Part shown: positions 17,498 through 25,414 of the stretch, in pieces
How positions within the stretch are numbered: the stretch's first letter is position 1
Layout: every line of letters starts with the position of its first letter
Origin: CAWUKT01 sp963923035
Lineage (GTDB): Bacteria; Bacteroidota; Bacteroidia; J057; JADKCL01
Direction of reading: 5' to 3'
DNA: 64,000 nucleotides
NCBI GenBank assembly: GCA_963923035.1
Contig: CAWUKT010000012.1
Coordinates: 49,832-113,831 of the forward strand
Notes under the pieces: generated by a model
What the model saw: the letters and a program-made list of their open reading frames with translations, nothing else
Databases searched by the model: none
Told to the model about the DNA's origin: nothing
Translations under genes and position numbers: made by a program

Positions 17498-18451
17498 ATG
17501 CACATGCACCCACATGGCGTTGAAGAGCGAGAAGGCACCCGCAACATTGCGTTTGCCTTCTGGCTCAACTTTGGGTTTACCCTCATCGAAATCGTGGGGG
17601 GAATCCTCACGAATTCGGTCGCCATCGTGTCCGATGCGCTGCATGACCTGGGCGATTCGCTCTCGTTGGGCCTCGCCTGGTATTTCCAGCGGCTCTCCCA
17701 ACGGGGAACCGACACCAAGTACAGCTATGGGTACCGGCGCTTCTCGGTGCTGGGCGCCCTGATCAATACGACCGTACTCACGGTCGGCTCCATCGTCATC
17801 ATCGGCCGCGCGATCCCGCGGCTGTTGGAACCGGAGGAGGTGCACTCGCCGGGGATGATCGGACTGGCGGTCCTGGGCGTCATCGTGAATGGCCTGGCGG
17901 TTTACCGCCTGCGCAACAGCGATAGCCTGAACCAGCGCGTAGTGGCCCTGCACCTGATGGAAGATGCCATGGGCTGGGTGGCCGTACTTGTGGGCAGTGT
18001 CGTGATCTATTTCACGGACATTTATTGGATTGACCCCGTGCTGTCCTTGCTCATCACCGGCTATATCCTGTACAATGCCGTGCGCAACCTGCTGGCGTCG
18101 ATGGCCATTTTCCTCCAGCGAATTCCCAAAGACGTTGACGTTGAAGAATTGCAGGCCAAGCTAAATGCCCTGCCAGGAGTATTGGATGCGCATGACCTGC
18201 ATGTGTGGAGCCTGGACGGGCGTTTCCTGGTAATGACCCTGCATGCGCAGGTGGATGCCGATCGGACGATGCGGGATTTGGAGCGGATCAAGGTCAATAT
18301 CCACGGAGAAATGCGGGAAGCGGGCATCCACCACGTGACCGTGGAATTTGAGACGGCGGATACGGAGGTAGAAGGATGTGAAGAAAGGCTCAAGGACACC
18401 ACCTGCGACCATGACCATGGTCACCACGGCCATCATCACCATCACCACTGA
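17498..18451 (+). CDS. Cation diffusion facilitator (Zn/Cd/Co exporter, CzcD-type)
   Basis: 317 residues with six predicted transmembrane helices. Metal-site motifs are seen in TM2 (SDALHDLGDS: D46, H49, D50) and TM5 (ALHLMEDAMGW). The cytoplasmic ferredoxin-like domain (about 205-290) includes GVLDAHDLHVWSLDG and the HHVTVEFE strand. The protein ends in a His-rich tail (CDHDHGHHGHHHHHH) and starts MHMHPHG, likely metal sensing or binding. Exports divalent metal in exchange for protons. Start could be the second ATG at 17504. It is convergent with RNase H, stop codon against stop codon. Confidence 0.94.
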   Translation: MHMHPHGVEEREGTRNIAFAFWLNFGFTLIEIVGGILTNSVAIVSDALHDLGDSLSLGLAWYFQRLSQRGTDTKYSYGYRRFSVLGALINTTVLTVGSIVIIGRAIPRLLEPEEVHSPGMIGLAVLGVIVNGLAVYRLRNSDSLNQRVVALHLMEDAMGWVAVLVGSVVIYFTDIYWIDPVLSLLITGYILYNAVRNLLASMAIFLQRIPKDVDVEELQAKLNALPGVLDAHDLHVWSLDGRFLVMTLHAQVDADRTMRDLERIKVNIHGEMREAGIHHVTVEFETADTEVEGCEERLKDTTCDHDHGHHGHHHHHH

Positions 18452-19096
18452 TCATTTCCGGCCGAAGTCCGCCGGAATCTCTCCCCACTTTTTGGTTTCC
18501 CACTTCAGAATCGGATTCTTAAAGGTATGCGTGCGCAACCAGTGTTCGCCCCGGCGAATGATTTGGTGCAGCTTTTCGGTTTTGGGGGTCAGGGGCAATT
18601 TGGTCCGGCATTTCTTGGCCTTGATCCAGGCCATCGCCAGGCGGGAGTCAGAATAGATGGTGAGGTCGGGTTGTTTTTCGGAGAATAGGGCCAAAGCGTG
18701 TACCAGGGCCAGGAATTCGCCGATGTTGTTGGTGCCAACGGGAAAAACAGGGGAACGGAAGATTTCCTGCTCAGGGGCCAGGGTATAGACGCCCCGGTAT
18801 TCCATTTTGCCGGGATTCCCTGAACAGGCGGCATCCACGGCGATGCTATTGGCTACAATTTCTTTGAGAAACTCGTCGGTGAGGACGCGGGGCATGGCCT
18901 TTTCCCCAGGCTTCTTGTAGAATTCCTGCCAGGGGCGGCTGTATGCATCCTGGGCCTCGGACTGAGACTCGAAAGACTTGAACTTGGCGCCTTTGATGCC
19001 CTTGATCTGCTCCTGGGCCAGGGGCCACGAGGCGTAAATCCCCGGGGTACGCCCTTCCCAAACGACGTAAAATTTCTTTTTCTTTGGTTTCCCCAC
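18452..19096 (-). CDS. rnhA: Ribonuclease H with N-terminal viroplasmin-like RNA-binding domain
   Basis: 214 residues. Residues 5-55 form the caulimovirus viroplasmin/RNHBD module (KKKFYVVWEGRTPGIYASW ... GAKFKSFESQSEAQDAY). Residues 80-210 are the RNase H fold with acidic residues in VDAACSGNPG, NNIGEFLALVHAL, TIYSDSRLAMAWI and the C-terminal ADFGRK. Cleaves RNA in RNA-DNA hybrids. The SGNPG form (rather than GNPGPGG) is common in this Bacteroidota subgroup. Its stop codon abuts that of the CDF gene (TGATCA). Confidence 0.93.
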   Translation of the reverse strand: MGKPKKKKFYVVWEGRTPGIYASWPLAQEQIKGIKGAKFKSFESQSEAQDAYSRPWQEFYKKPGEKAMPRVLTDEFLKEIVANSIAVDAACSGNPGKMEYRGVYTLAPEQEIFRSPVFPVGTNNIGEFLALVHALALFSEKQPDLTIYSDSRLAMAWIKAKKCRTKLPLTPKTEKLHQIIRRGEHWLRTHTFKNPILKWETKKWGEIPADFGRK

Positions 19097-19098
19097 TT

Positions 19099-20085
19099 CT
19101 ATTCCCGTAGCAGGACTTCAAGGGTGGTTTGACCGACCGCTTTCAGCGTCGCCCGATCAATGGCTTCGATATCGTCGGTGGTTTTGTGCCAATGGGGGAA
19201 GAATTCGCCCGTATTCATGTTGCGGTCGATGACCTCGACCATGGGAATGCCGGTGAGTTCCATGACGTAGAAATGGTCGTCGATGGACGCCATGTCAAAG
19301 TTTCCATTGGGGAAATAAATACCGTAGCCGAGGAGGCTGGCGATGCTCCAATAGTTGTCGACCTGGCTGGCCGCCTTGCGCATAGAATAGCCATCCTTGA
19401 TGAAGCGGGCATCCTTGGCGCCGACCATGTCCAGGTTGATGCCGTAGGCGGCGGTATAGCCCGGTTCGTGGAGGTTCTTGCCCCAGTACTGGGAGCCCAG
19501 ACACCAGGAATCGTCGATCTGGTAGTTGCCGTAGTCTTCGGCGTCGAAGAGGATGAAATCCACGCCCACCTGCGGTGGGACGCTTTGGAGTTGGCGGGCC
19601 AATTCAAGGGCCACCGCCACGCCACTGCCGCCATCGTTGGCGCCGGGAACCGGGGCCGTGGGCTGCTGGGGATCCTTGTCCGCGATGGGGCGGGAGTCCC
19701 AGTGGCAACTGACAATGATCCGGCGCTGCGCTTCCGGCTTCACCGACGCAATGATATTGCGGATGTTGAACATGCGGCCGTCCCAGGCGGGAACCCGGGC
19801 CTTTTGCATGGTCACCTCGGCGCCGAAGGACTCAAACTTCGCCGCCAGCCACTCGGAACAGGCGATATGGCCCTGGGAATTCGGAATCCGAGGCCCAAAG
19901 CTCAGCTGCTTTTCGATATAGACAAAGGCGCTGTCCGGATTGAAATCCGGCGCGATGGGTTCGAATGCCTCCGGTGGATTCGGATTCACGGGCGGATTGG
20001 TGGGAGGCTTGGTCGATTCCTCGGTACACCCCGACCAGATCAAGGCCACCAGGGCCAACATTATGAGTGCTCTATTCTTCCACAT
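19099..20085 (-). CDS. M28-family lipoprotein, glutaminyl cyclase-like
   Basis: 328 residues with a lipoprotein signal (lipobox WSGC, Cys about 20) and a Pro/Asn-rich linker. The M28 fold shows metal ligands in SCHWDSRPIAD (His), GANDGGSGVAVAL (bridging Asp), FILFDAEDYG (Glu-Asp) and HWHKTTDDIEAID (His). The WDSRP and FDAEDYG patterns are closer to bacterial glutaminyl-peptide cyclotransferases than to classical aminopeptidases, so either pyroglutamate formation on exported proteins or peptide hydrolysis is possible. Its start lies 14 nt inside the cysS 3' end, implying coupled translation. Confidence 0.82.
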   Translation of the reverse strand: MWKNRALIMLALVALIWSGCTEESTKPPTNPPVNPNPPEAFEPIAPDFNPDSAFVYIEKQLSFGPRIPNSQGHIACSEWLAAKFESFGAEVTMQKARVPAWDGRMFNIRNIIASVKPEAQRRIIVSCHWDSRPIADKDPQQPTAPVPGANDGGSGVAVALELARQLQSVPPQVGVDFILFDAEDYGNYQIDDSWCLGSQYWGKNLHEPGYTAAYGINLDMVGAKDARFIKDGYSMRKAASQVDNYWSIASLLGYGIYFPNGNFDMASIDDHFYVMELTGIPMVEVIDRNMNTGEFFPHWHKTTDDIEAIDRATLKAVGQTTLEVLLRE

Positions 20086-21592
20086 ACCATTCGGTGCCCG
20101 TGGGCGTATCTTTCAATTTGATATTGAGACCAGCCAGTCCATCGCGGATTTGATCGGCCAGGGTCCAGTTCTTTTCTTCCCGCACTTTTTTCCGCAACCC
20201 AATCACCATTTCCATCACCCCACTCAAGGCCTCACTTCCAACTTCCGATTTTTCCTCGGGGATCAGGCCGAGAATATCCGTGAACAGGGTCAGGTAGGAG
20301 TTTTTAAAGGCAATGAGGGTCTCGGGCTGTACGGACAAGGGCTTGTGCCGATGGTTGTACAGCTCATTGATGACGGGAAGGGCTTCGAACATCCGGGCAA
20401 TGGTGCGGCAGGTGTTGATGTCGTCGTTGAGGTGGCCGAGGGCCTGGGCTTCGAAGCTGGTCAGGTTGCTTTCGAAGTCGTCGTTGACCTGGACGCCGGG
20501 GAAGGCTTCCGGATCGAGTTCGGACAGCCGGTGGTAGGCATCGGAGAGCTTTTTGAAAGCGGTCTCGCTGCCTAGCAGGGCACCATCGGAGAAATCCACG
20601 ATGCTCCGGTAATGCGATTGCAGGATATAGAAGCGGATGATCATGGGACTGTACGCCTTGGACAGGCGCTCATGATCTCCGGAAAAGGCTTCCCGGAGGC
20701 CAATAAAGTTCCCCTTGGAACGGGCCATTTTGACCTGGTCCACCGTGATCATATTGTTGTGTACCCAGAAATTGGCCTCGTTGAGGTCATGGGAGCAGGC
20801 ATCGCCGATGCAGCCATTCGACTGCGCAATTTCCGCCTCGTGGTGGGGGAAGACAAGGTCAAGCCCGCCGCCGTGAATATCGTATTTGGTGCCGAGGTAC
20901 TTCGTCGACATGACGGTACATTCGATGTGCCAGCCAGGAAATCCCTCGCCCCAGGGCGAGTTCCAGCGCATGATATGCTTTTCAGGCGCTGCCTTCCACA
21001 GGGCGAAGTCCTGGGGACGCCGCTTCTGCTGCTGGCCTTCCAAGGTGCGGGTTTCGGCCAGCAAATCTTCCATTTTACGACCGCTGAGCTTGCCGTAGCC
21101 GAAGTCCTTGTCGTAAGCAGCCGTGTCAAAATAGACCGAGCCTTCCACCTCGTAGGCGTAGCCATTCTCGATCAACTTTTGAACGGCCTCAATCTGTTCG
21201 ATGATATGGCCACTCGCCCGCGGCTCGATGTCAGGACGCAAGCAGTTCAGCGCATCCAAATCATCGTGGTACATGTTCAGGTAGAACTGGGCAACCTCCA
21301 TGGGTTCCTTTTGCATGACCCGCGCCTTCTTCAGCATCTTGTCCTCGCCGTCGTCACTGTCATTTTCCAGGTGCCCGACATCCGTCACGTTCCGTACAAA
21401 GCGAACCCGATAGCCCAGGTGCTTGAGGTACCGGTTCAAGACATCAAATACGACCGCCGGCCGGGAATGGCCCAGGTGAGTGGGGCTGTAAACCGTCGGC
21501 CCACACACGTACATCCCTACAAAAGGAGGATTCAAGGGTTTAAACTCTTCTTTGGAACGGGTGAGCGTGTTGTATAGGTGCAAAGTTTCCAT
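20072..21592 (-). CDS. cysS: Cysteinyl-tRNA synthetase
   Basis: 506 residues. Charges tRNA-Cys with cysteine. The class I signature HLGH stands in YSPTHLGHSRPAV. Zinc ligands include the Cys of YVCGPT, the Cys of GWHIECTVMS and His in FPHHEAEIAQS. The second signature is KMARSKGN, a one-residue variant of KMSKS. The anticodon-binding C-terminal helical domain is complete. Length is slightly above the usual 460-480. It overlaps the M28 lipoprotein gene downstream. Confidence 0.96.
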   Translation of the reverse strand: METLHLYNTLTRSKEEFKPLNPPFVGMYVCGPTVYSPTHLGHSRPAVVFDVLNRYLKHLGYRVRFVRNVTDVGHLENDSDDGEDKMLKKARVMQKEPMEVAQFYLNMYHDDLDALNCLRPDIEPRASGHIIEQIEAVQKLIENGYAYEVEGSVYFDTAAYDKDFGYGKLSGRKMEDLLAETRTLEGQQQKRRPQDFALWKAAPEKHIMRWNSPWGEGFPGWHIECTVMSTKYLGTKYDIHGGGLDLVFPHHEAEIAQSNGCIGDACSHDLNEANFWVHNNMITVDQVKMARSKGNFIGLREAFSGDHERLSKAYSPMIIRFYILQSHYRSIVDFSDGALLGSETAFKKLSDAYHRLSELDPEAFPGVQVNDDFESNLTSFEAQALGHLNDDINTCRTIARMFEALPVINELYNHRHKPLSVQPETLIAFKNSYLTLFTDILGLIPEEKSEVGSEALSGVMEMVIGLRKKVREEKNWTLADQIRDGLAGLNIKLKDTPTGTEWYVEE

Positions 21593-21683
21593 TAACGGAT
21601 GACCGATTGATGGTTAAAGTCGCACGAAGTTACCGAAAAAACTTTGATAACTCCATCGATTAAAGGATTTGAAAAGTGGGGGG

Positions 21684-23720
21684 TTAGACGCCGATGATCT
21701 TGAATTCGACCCGGCGGTTTTTGCGCCGTCCATCGGGCGTGGCGTTGGAGTAGCGGGGCTGGTTGCTGCCGTAGCCTTTGAAGGTGATCCGGTTGGAAGG
21801 GATGCCCTTCTTGACGAGGTAGCTGTAGACCGCTTTGGCCCGATTCGTGCTCAGGAGTCGACAAAACTCCTCGCTACACGCATCGTTGGTATGGCCGCCG
21901 ATCTCCACTTTGATATTGCCGTGGTCCTTGAGGAACTCGTAGATACGTTCCAATTCCGGCTTGGAATCCGGAGTGAGGGACCATTTGGAGGGCGGGAAAA
22001 AGATATTGTTCAGGACCACCGTTTCATTCAGGCGAATGGGAACGAGCAGCAGGTCCTGGTTCAATTCTTTGTATTGGTCGATGCGGGTGAGGTCGATGTT
22101 CTGGTTTTCAGACAAATAGTCATCGCTTTGCGCGAGGAAGCCATATTTCTCCCCGGCGGGGAGAATGATCGTGTATTCCCCGGTCCGGGGATTGCTGTTC
22201 GCGACCCCCAATTCCTCGCCGGTGCGGAGGTTCTCGTAGATGATCTTCGCCGAAATCGGCTTCTGCGTTTTTTCATCCAATACTTTTCCCCGCACCAACA
22301 CCACCGGGTCCGGACGCATCTCTTCCGGCAACTGAATCCGGAAGATGTCCGTTTTCCCAATCGAATTGTTTTCGGAGGAGAAGTAGGCGTACTCACCCGA
22401 GGCCGGGATGGAGTAGTAGGCGTCCCAGTTCGCGGAATTGATCATCGGGCCGAGGTTCTGGGGCTCGGTCCACTTGGTCCAGGAATCGTCGAGGCGGCGG
22501 GACATAAACATGTCTTTGCCGCCGTAGCCGCTGAAGCCATCGGAAGAGAAGTAGAGGGTCTTCCCGTCGGCGGCGAGGAAGGGCGACATTTCGGTCGCGG
22601 CAGAATTGACCCGGGCGCCCAGGTTCTTGGGCTCGGTCCAGGTACCATCGCCTTTGATGAAGCTGACGTACAGGTCCTTGCCGCCCTGGGAGTCCATCCG
22701 CTGAACGGTCATGACGATGGTCTTGCCATCGGCCCCCAGGTGGAATTCGCTGAACTTATTGTTGTTGTAGTAATTGTCGATGATGAGCTTTTTCGGGAAG
22801 GCCCAGCCATTGGCGGCCCGCCGGGCAATGGAAAGCCCCGAAGACATAGAGCCATTGGGCTCGTAAACGTTTCCGAGGAGGGCGGTATTGCCGTCCGGAG
22901 AAATCGCGGTCAGGAAGTTGTGGCCGCGGTTGTTGAGGGGAGAGCCGACGTTTCCGGCGCGGGACCAGGTGGAGCCGTCCAGGGTGGCCATCCAGATATC
23001 ATCGTTGATGATGCCACCCGTGTTGGAGGGGTGGTCTTTCCGGTCGAAATAGAGGGTCTTGCCGTCGGGGGAAATGATCGGCATGATTTCGTCGTAGACA
23101 GAATTGATGGCCGGCCCGAGGTTTTGGGGCTGGGAATCAAAGGTCATGTCCTTACCCAGGTTGATGGACGCCTGGATCGGGGCCTCACCGTCGGAGACGC
23201 CGATGGCGTCGATGTGGTTCCAGCCGGGCATCCCGATCGTGTTCAGGACGACCTTGACAGATTTTACCTTATAAGAGGTGAGGGCAAAGTTGGCGCGCAG
23301 CATGCGTCCGCGTTCCGGCAAGGGCCGGGTCTGCTTGTTCACATAGACCGTGTCGGCGGCCCGGTTATAGCTGTCGTACAGCACAATCGCGCTGACCGCC
23401 CCGGGATTGTGGCTTTCAGCGACGGCGACCTGACGGATCCGCATGGGTTTGCGGAAGCCTACGTGGAGGAATTCATCGGAACGACTTTGCTCCCGAAAAG
23501 GAGACCACGCACACGGACTGTCCCGAAAATTGGGGAGGACATTGGGCTTGCCGAGCGCCTGGCTCGCAGCATAGCGTTTCTCTCCGTATTCACTGGATTT
23601 GTCAAGAACAGTGGAAGCCCATTGGACATTTTGCGCTGGAAGTGCAAAAAAAATGCCCAGGAGCCCCAGGATCATGGTCGTAAGTCGTTTCAAAATCTTC
23701 GGTTTCTGAAGTACTTGCAA
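21684..23720 (-). CDS. PorE-like outer-membrane-associated protein: discoidin-like, PD40, CarboxypepD_reg and OmpA domains
   Basis: 678 residues. The N-terminal export signal (to about residue 30) precedes a 150-residue beta domain (ASQALGKPNVLP ... HVGFRKPMRIRQVAVAESHNPGAV) resembling F5/8C-type galactose-binding modules. Four or more PD40/WD40-like repeats follow (MPIISPDGKTLYFDR, LTAISPDGNTALLG, SPFLAADGKTLYFSS). Then a CarboxypepD_reg-like domain (about 455-535) and a C-terminal OmpA peptidoglycan-binding domain (VEIGGHTND ... LSTNRAKAVYSYLVKKGI ... RRKNRRVEFKI). The domain order recalls PorE, which tethers the T9SS to peptidoglycan, but an N-terminal TPR is replaced by the discoidin-like domain. 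Start may be a later ATG (23675), as a TATATTTG box sits at 23718-23725. Confidence 0.85.
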   Translation of the reverse strand: MQVLQKPKILKRLTTMILGLLGIFFALPAQNVQWASTVLDKSSEYGEKRYAASQALGKPNVLPNFRDSPCAWSPFREQSRSDEFLHVGFRKPMRIRQVAVAESHNPGAVSAIVLYDSYNRAADTVYVNKQTRPLPERGRMLRANFALTSYKVKSVKVVLNTIGMPGWNHIDAIGVSDGEAPIQASINLGKDMTFDSQPQNLGPAINSVYDEIMPIISPDGKTLYFDRKDHPSNTGGIINDDIWMATLDGSTWSRAGNVGSPLNNRGHNFLTAISPDGNTALLGNVYEPNGSMSSGLSIARRAANGWAFPKKLIIDNYYNNNKFSEFHLGADGKTIVMTVQRMDSQGGKDLYVSFIKGDGTWTEPKNLGARVNSAATEMSPFLAADGKTLYFSSDGFSGYGGKDMFMSRRLDDSWTKWTEPQNLGPMINSANWDAYYSIPASGEYAYFSSENNSIGKTDIFRIQLPEEMRPDPVVLVRGKVLDEKTQKPISAKIIYENLRTGEELGVANSNPRTGEYTIILPAGEKYGFLAQSDDYLSENQNIDLTRIDQYKELNQDLLLVPIRLNETVVLNNIFFPPSKWSLTPDSKPELERIYEFLKDHGNIKVEIGGHTNDACSEEFCRLLSTNRAKAVYSYLVKKGIPSNRITFKGYGSNQPRYSNATPDGRRKNRRVEFKIIGV

Positions 23721-23843
23721 ATATACTGCAAATTATTGAACGATCTTTTCTCTGAAAAGACCCATTATCTACACCCTACGTACGTAGAGGGGAATTGTTC
23801 TCCACTTTTCTAAACGCCTCCAATCTCGAATCTATTGTGCGGG

Positions 23844-24737
23844 TTATTCAGATAAGCGTTTCAACTCTTCTTTTTCCTTCCGTGACAATTTCTCGTACCC
23901 AACTTCACTGATCTTATCCAGCAATTGGTCCAGGCGTTCGGCATCACTCAACTGCGGTTTCTTTTTCTCCTGACGTCCCTCTTTTTTCTGGGTTTGGGGT
24001 TCCATGACCCGGATGCGGTCGCGGTTCCGGCTCACCGTTTTGATGGCCCGTTCCGGATTCTGCGTATCAAAACCAATGTTGAATTGGAGCCAGGAAGTAA
24101 GGTCGGTTCCCGTTTGGAGGATTTTGATCCAGACAAACCCCACCAGAGCGCCCACCATGACTGAGGTTCCCATGGCGGTCTGGACCGCCCGGTAGCCCAA
24201 AATCAGGACCAACAGGATGCCCGCTCCGATCCAAACCAAGGCGACGGGCCTCCGGATGATCTGGAATTCATAGCGCGGAACCAGGGTGATACAGGCGGCG
24301 ATCAGGGTGGCATTCACGCTGTGGAAGCCGAAGAGAGCGGTTTGCTCCCCGCCTTGAACGGTCGGAAGGATATTGGTCAGGGTGAGGGTAACGACGCCAT
24401 TGACGATGATGGCAAAGAAAATGATCCCCTGGGTTCGCCGGTCTCCCACCATGGCATTCAGGATATTGCCGAAGGTATAGACGATGAAGAGGTCGACGAT
24501 GAGGAGCCAAATGGCGAGGGGAGGGATATAGGTCCAATAGGTGAGGAGGGTCCAGGGATGGCGGGCAAATGTGGGGATGTGGATGGGCATTTGCCAGTTG
24601 GCCGCCGCCCATTGGTTGAATTCGGACATCCCAACCGTACCCTGCACGAGAATTCCGAGAACATAGACCACCGCAATGATGGTCATCACGAGACCCACCA
24701 TGCCGTTTTTTCTCAGAAACCGTTTATACCATTCCAT
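23844..24737 (-). CDS. Rhomboid-like protein, predicted inactive, with DUF6576-type tail
   Basis: 297 residues with six or so transmembrane helices (about 15-205) in a rhomboid layout. The catalytic GxSG is degenerate (FGFHSVNATL, Ser present but no following Gly) and the last helix (SVMVGALVGFVW) has no catalytic His. The C-terminal soluble tail (LDQLLDKISEVGYEKLSRKEKEELKRLSE) matches the short module often found on Bacteroidota rhomboid homologues. It follows the active rhomboid gene by 15 nt, so the two are probably co-expressed and may interact. Function unknown. Confidence 0.75.
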   Translation of the reverse strand: MEWYKRFLRKNGMVGLVMTIIAVVYVLGILVQGTVGMSEFNQWAAANWQMPIHIPTFARHPWTLLTYWTYIPPLAIWLLIVDLFIVYTFGNILNAMVGDRRTQGIIFFAIIVNGVVTLTLTNILPTVQGGEQTALFGFHSVNATLIAACITLVPRYEFQIIRRPVALVWIGAGILLVLILGYRAVQTAMGTSVMVGALVGFVWIKILQTGTDLTSWLQFNIGFDTQNPERAIKTVSRNRDRIRVMEPQTQKKEGRQEKKKPQLSDAERLDQLLDKISEVGYEKLSRKEKEELKRLSE

Positions 24738-24752
24738 CAGTCCGATTCGACA

Positions 24753-25412
24753 TTATCGCTGGTTAAATTTAGTCAAAAACCGGCTTCCGTAGAGGAACAA
24801 GAGGCCCCCGCCCAAGCCGGCCATGTGACCAAAGTGGGAAATTCTGCCCAGTATCGGTGTGGTCGCGAACAGGTTGTAAACCAATAGTCCCAGGGAGATG
24901 GCCGAAATGCCAATGACCAGATTCCGGGCCTTGATGCCAATCGGAATGAACAGCATCTGAAGCCGCATATTGGGGTAGTAATAGGCGAATCCTCCGATCA
25001 CCCCGAACAAAGCTCCCGAAGCACCGAGGACAGGATTGGGACTCGGATCAAGGAGAAAGGTCACGAGGGTTCCAAACAGGCCGGAGAAGAGGTAAAGGAT
25101 GATGAATCGCCGTGACCCCATCGCCAGTTCCACCGCGGTCCCCAAACTGTACAACGTGAACATATTGAAGAAAATATGCATCAGGTCGGCGTGGGAGAAC
25201 ATGCTGGAAACCAACTGAATGGGAAGGAAGTGGTCAAACCCGGGCGGAATTTCCCAGATCAGCCCCGACTTGTACAGCAGGATATATTGGCTCCAACCGA
25301 CTTCCCGACCTCCAATGATCTGGAATTGGTCGAAATTCAATTGGATGAATAGAAAAACCAGCACATTGAGAATGATGATATTCAATACGACTGGTGAGAT
25401 TCTTGGGCGCAT
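24753..25412 (-). CDS. Rhomboid-family intramembrane serine protease
   Basis: 219 residues, six transmembrane helices. The motifs HADLMHIFFNMFTLYSLG (loop 1/TM2), PVLGASGALFGVIGGFAYYYP (catalytic Ser in GASG) and ISHFGHMAGLGGGLLFLYG (catalytic His in GHMAG) are all present, so it should be active. Substrate unknown. Lies 3 nt from the mutL stop and 15 nt before the inactive homologue. Confidence 0.92.
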   Translation of the reverse strand: MRPRISPVVLNIIILNVLVFLFIQLNFDQFQIIGGREVGWSQYILLYKSGLIWEIPPGFDHFLPIQLVSSMFSHADLMHIFFNMFTLYSLGTAVELAMGSRRFIILYLFSGLFGTLVTFLLDPSPNPVLGASGALFGVIGGFAYYYPNMRLQMLFIPIGIKARNLVIGISAISLGLLVYNLFATTPILGRISHFGHMAGLGGGLLFLYGSRFLTKFNQR

Positions 25413-25414
25413 AA

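Noticed and set aside
21669..23813. 714-codon frame antisense to the OmpA/PD40 gene
   Set aside because: Val/Gly/Asp-rich shadow; the minus strand carries clear PD40 and OmpA domains.
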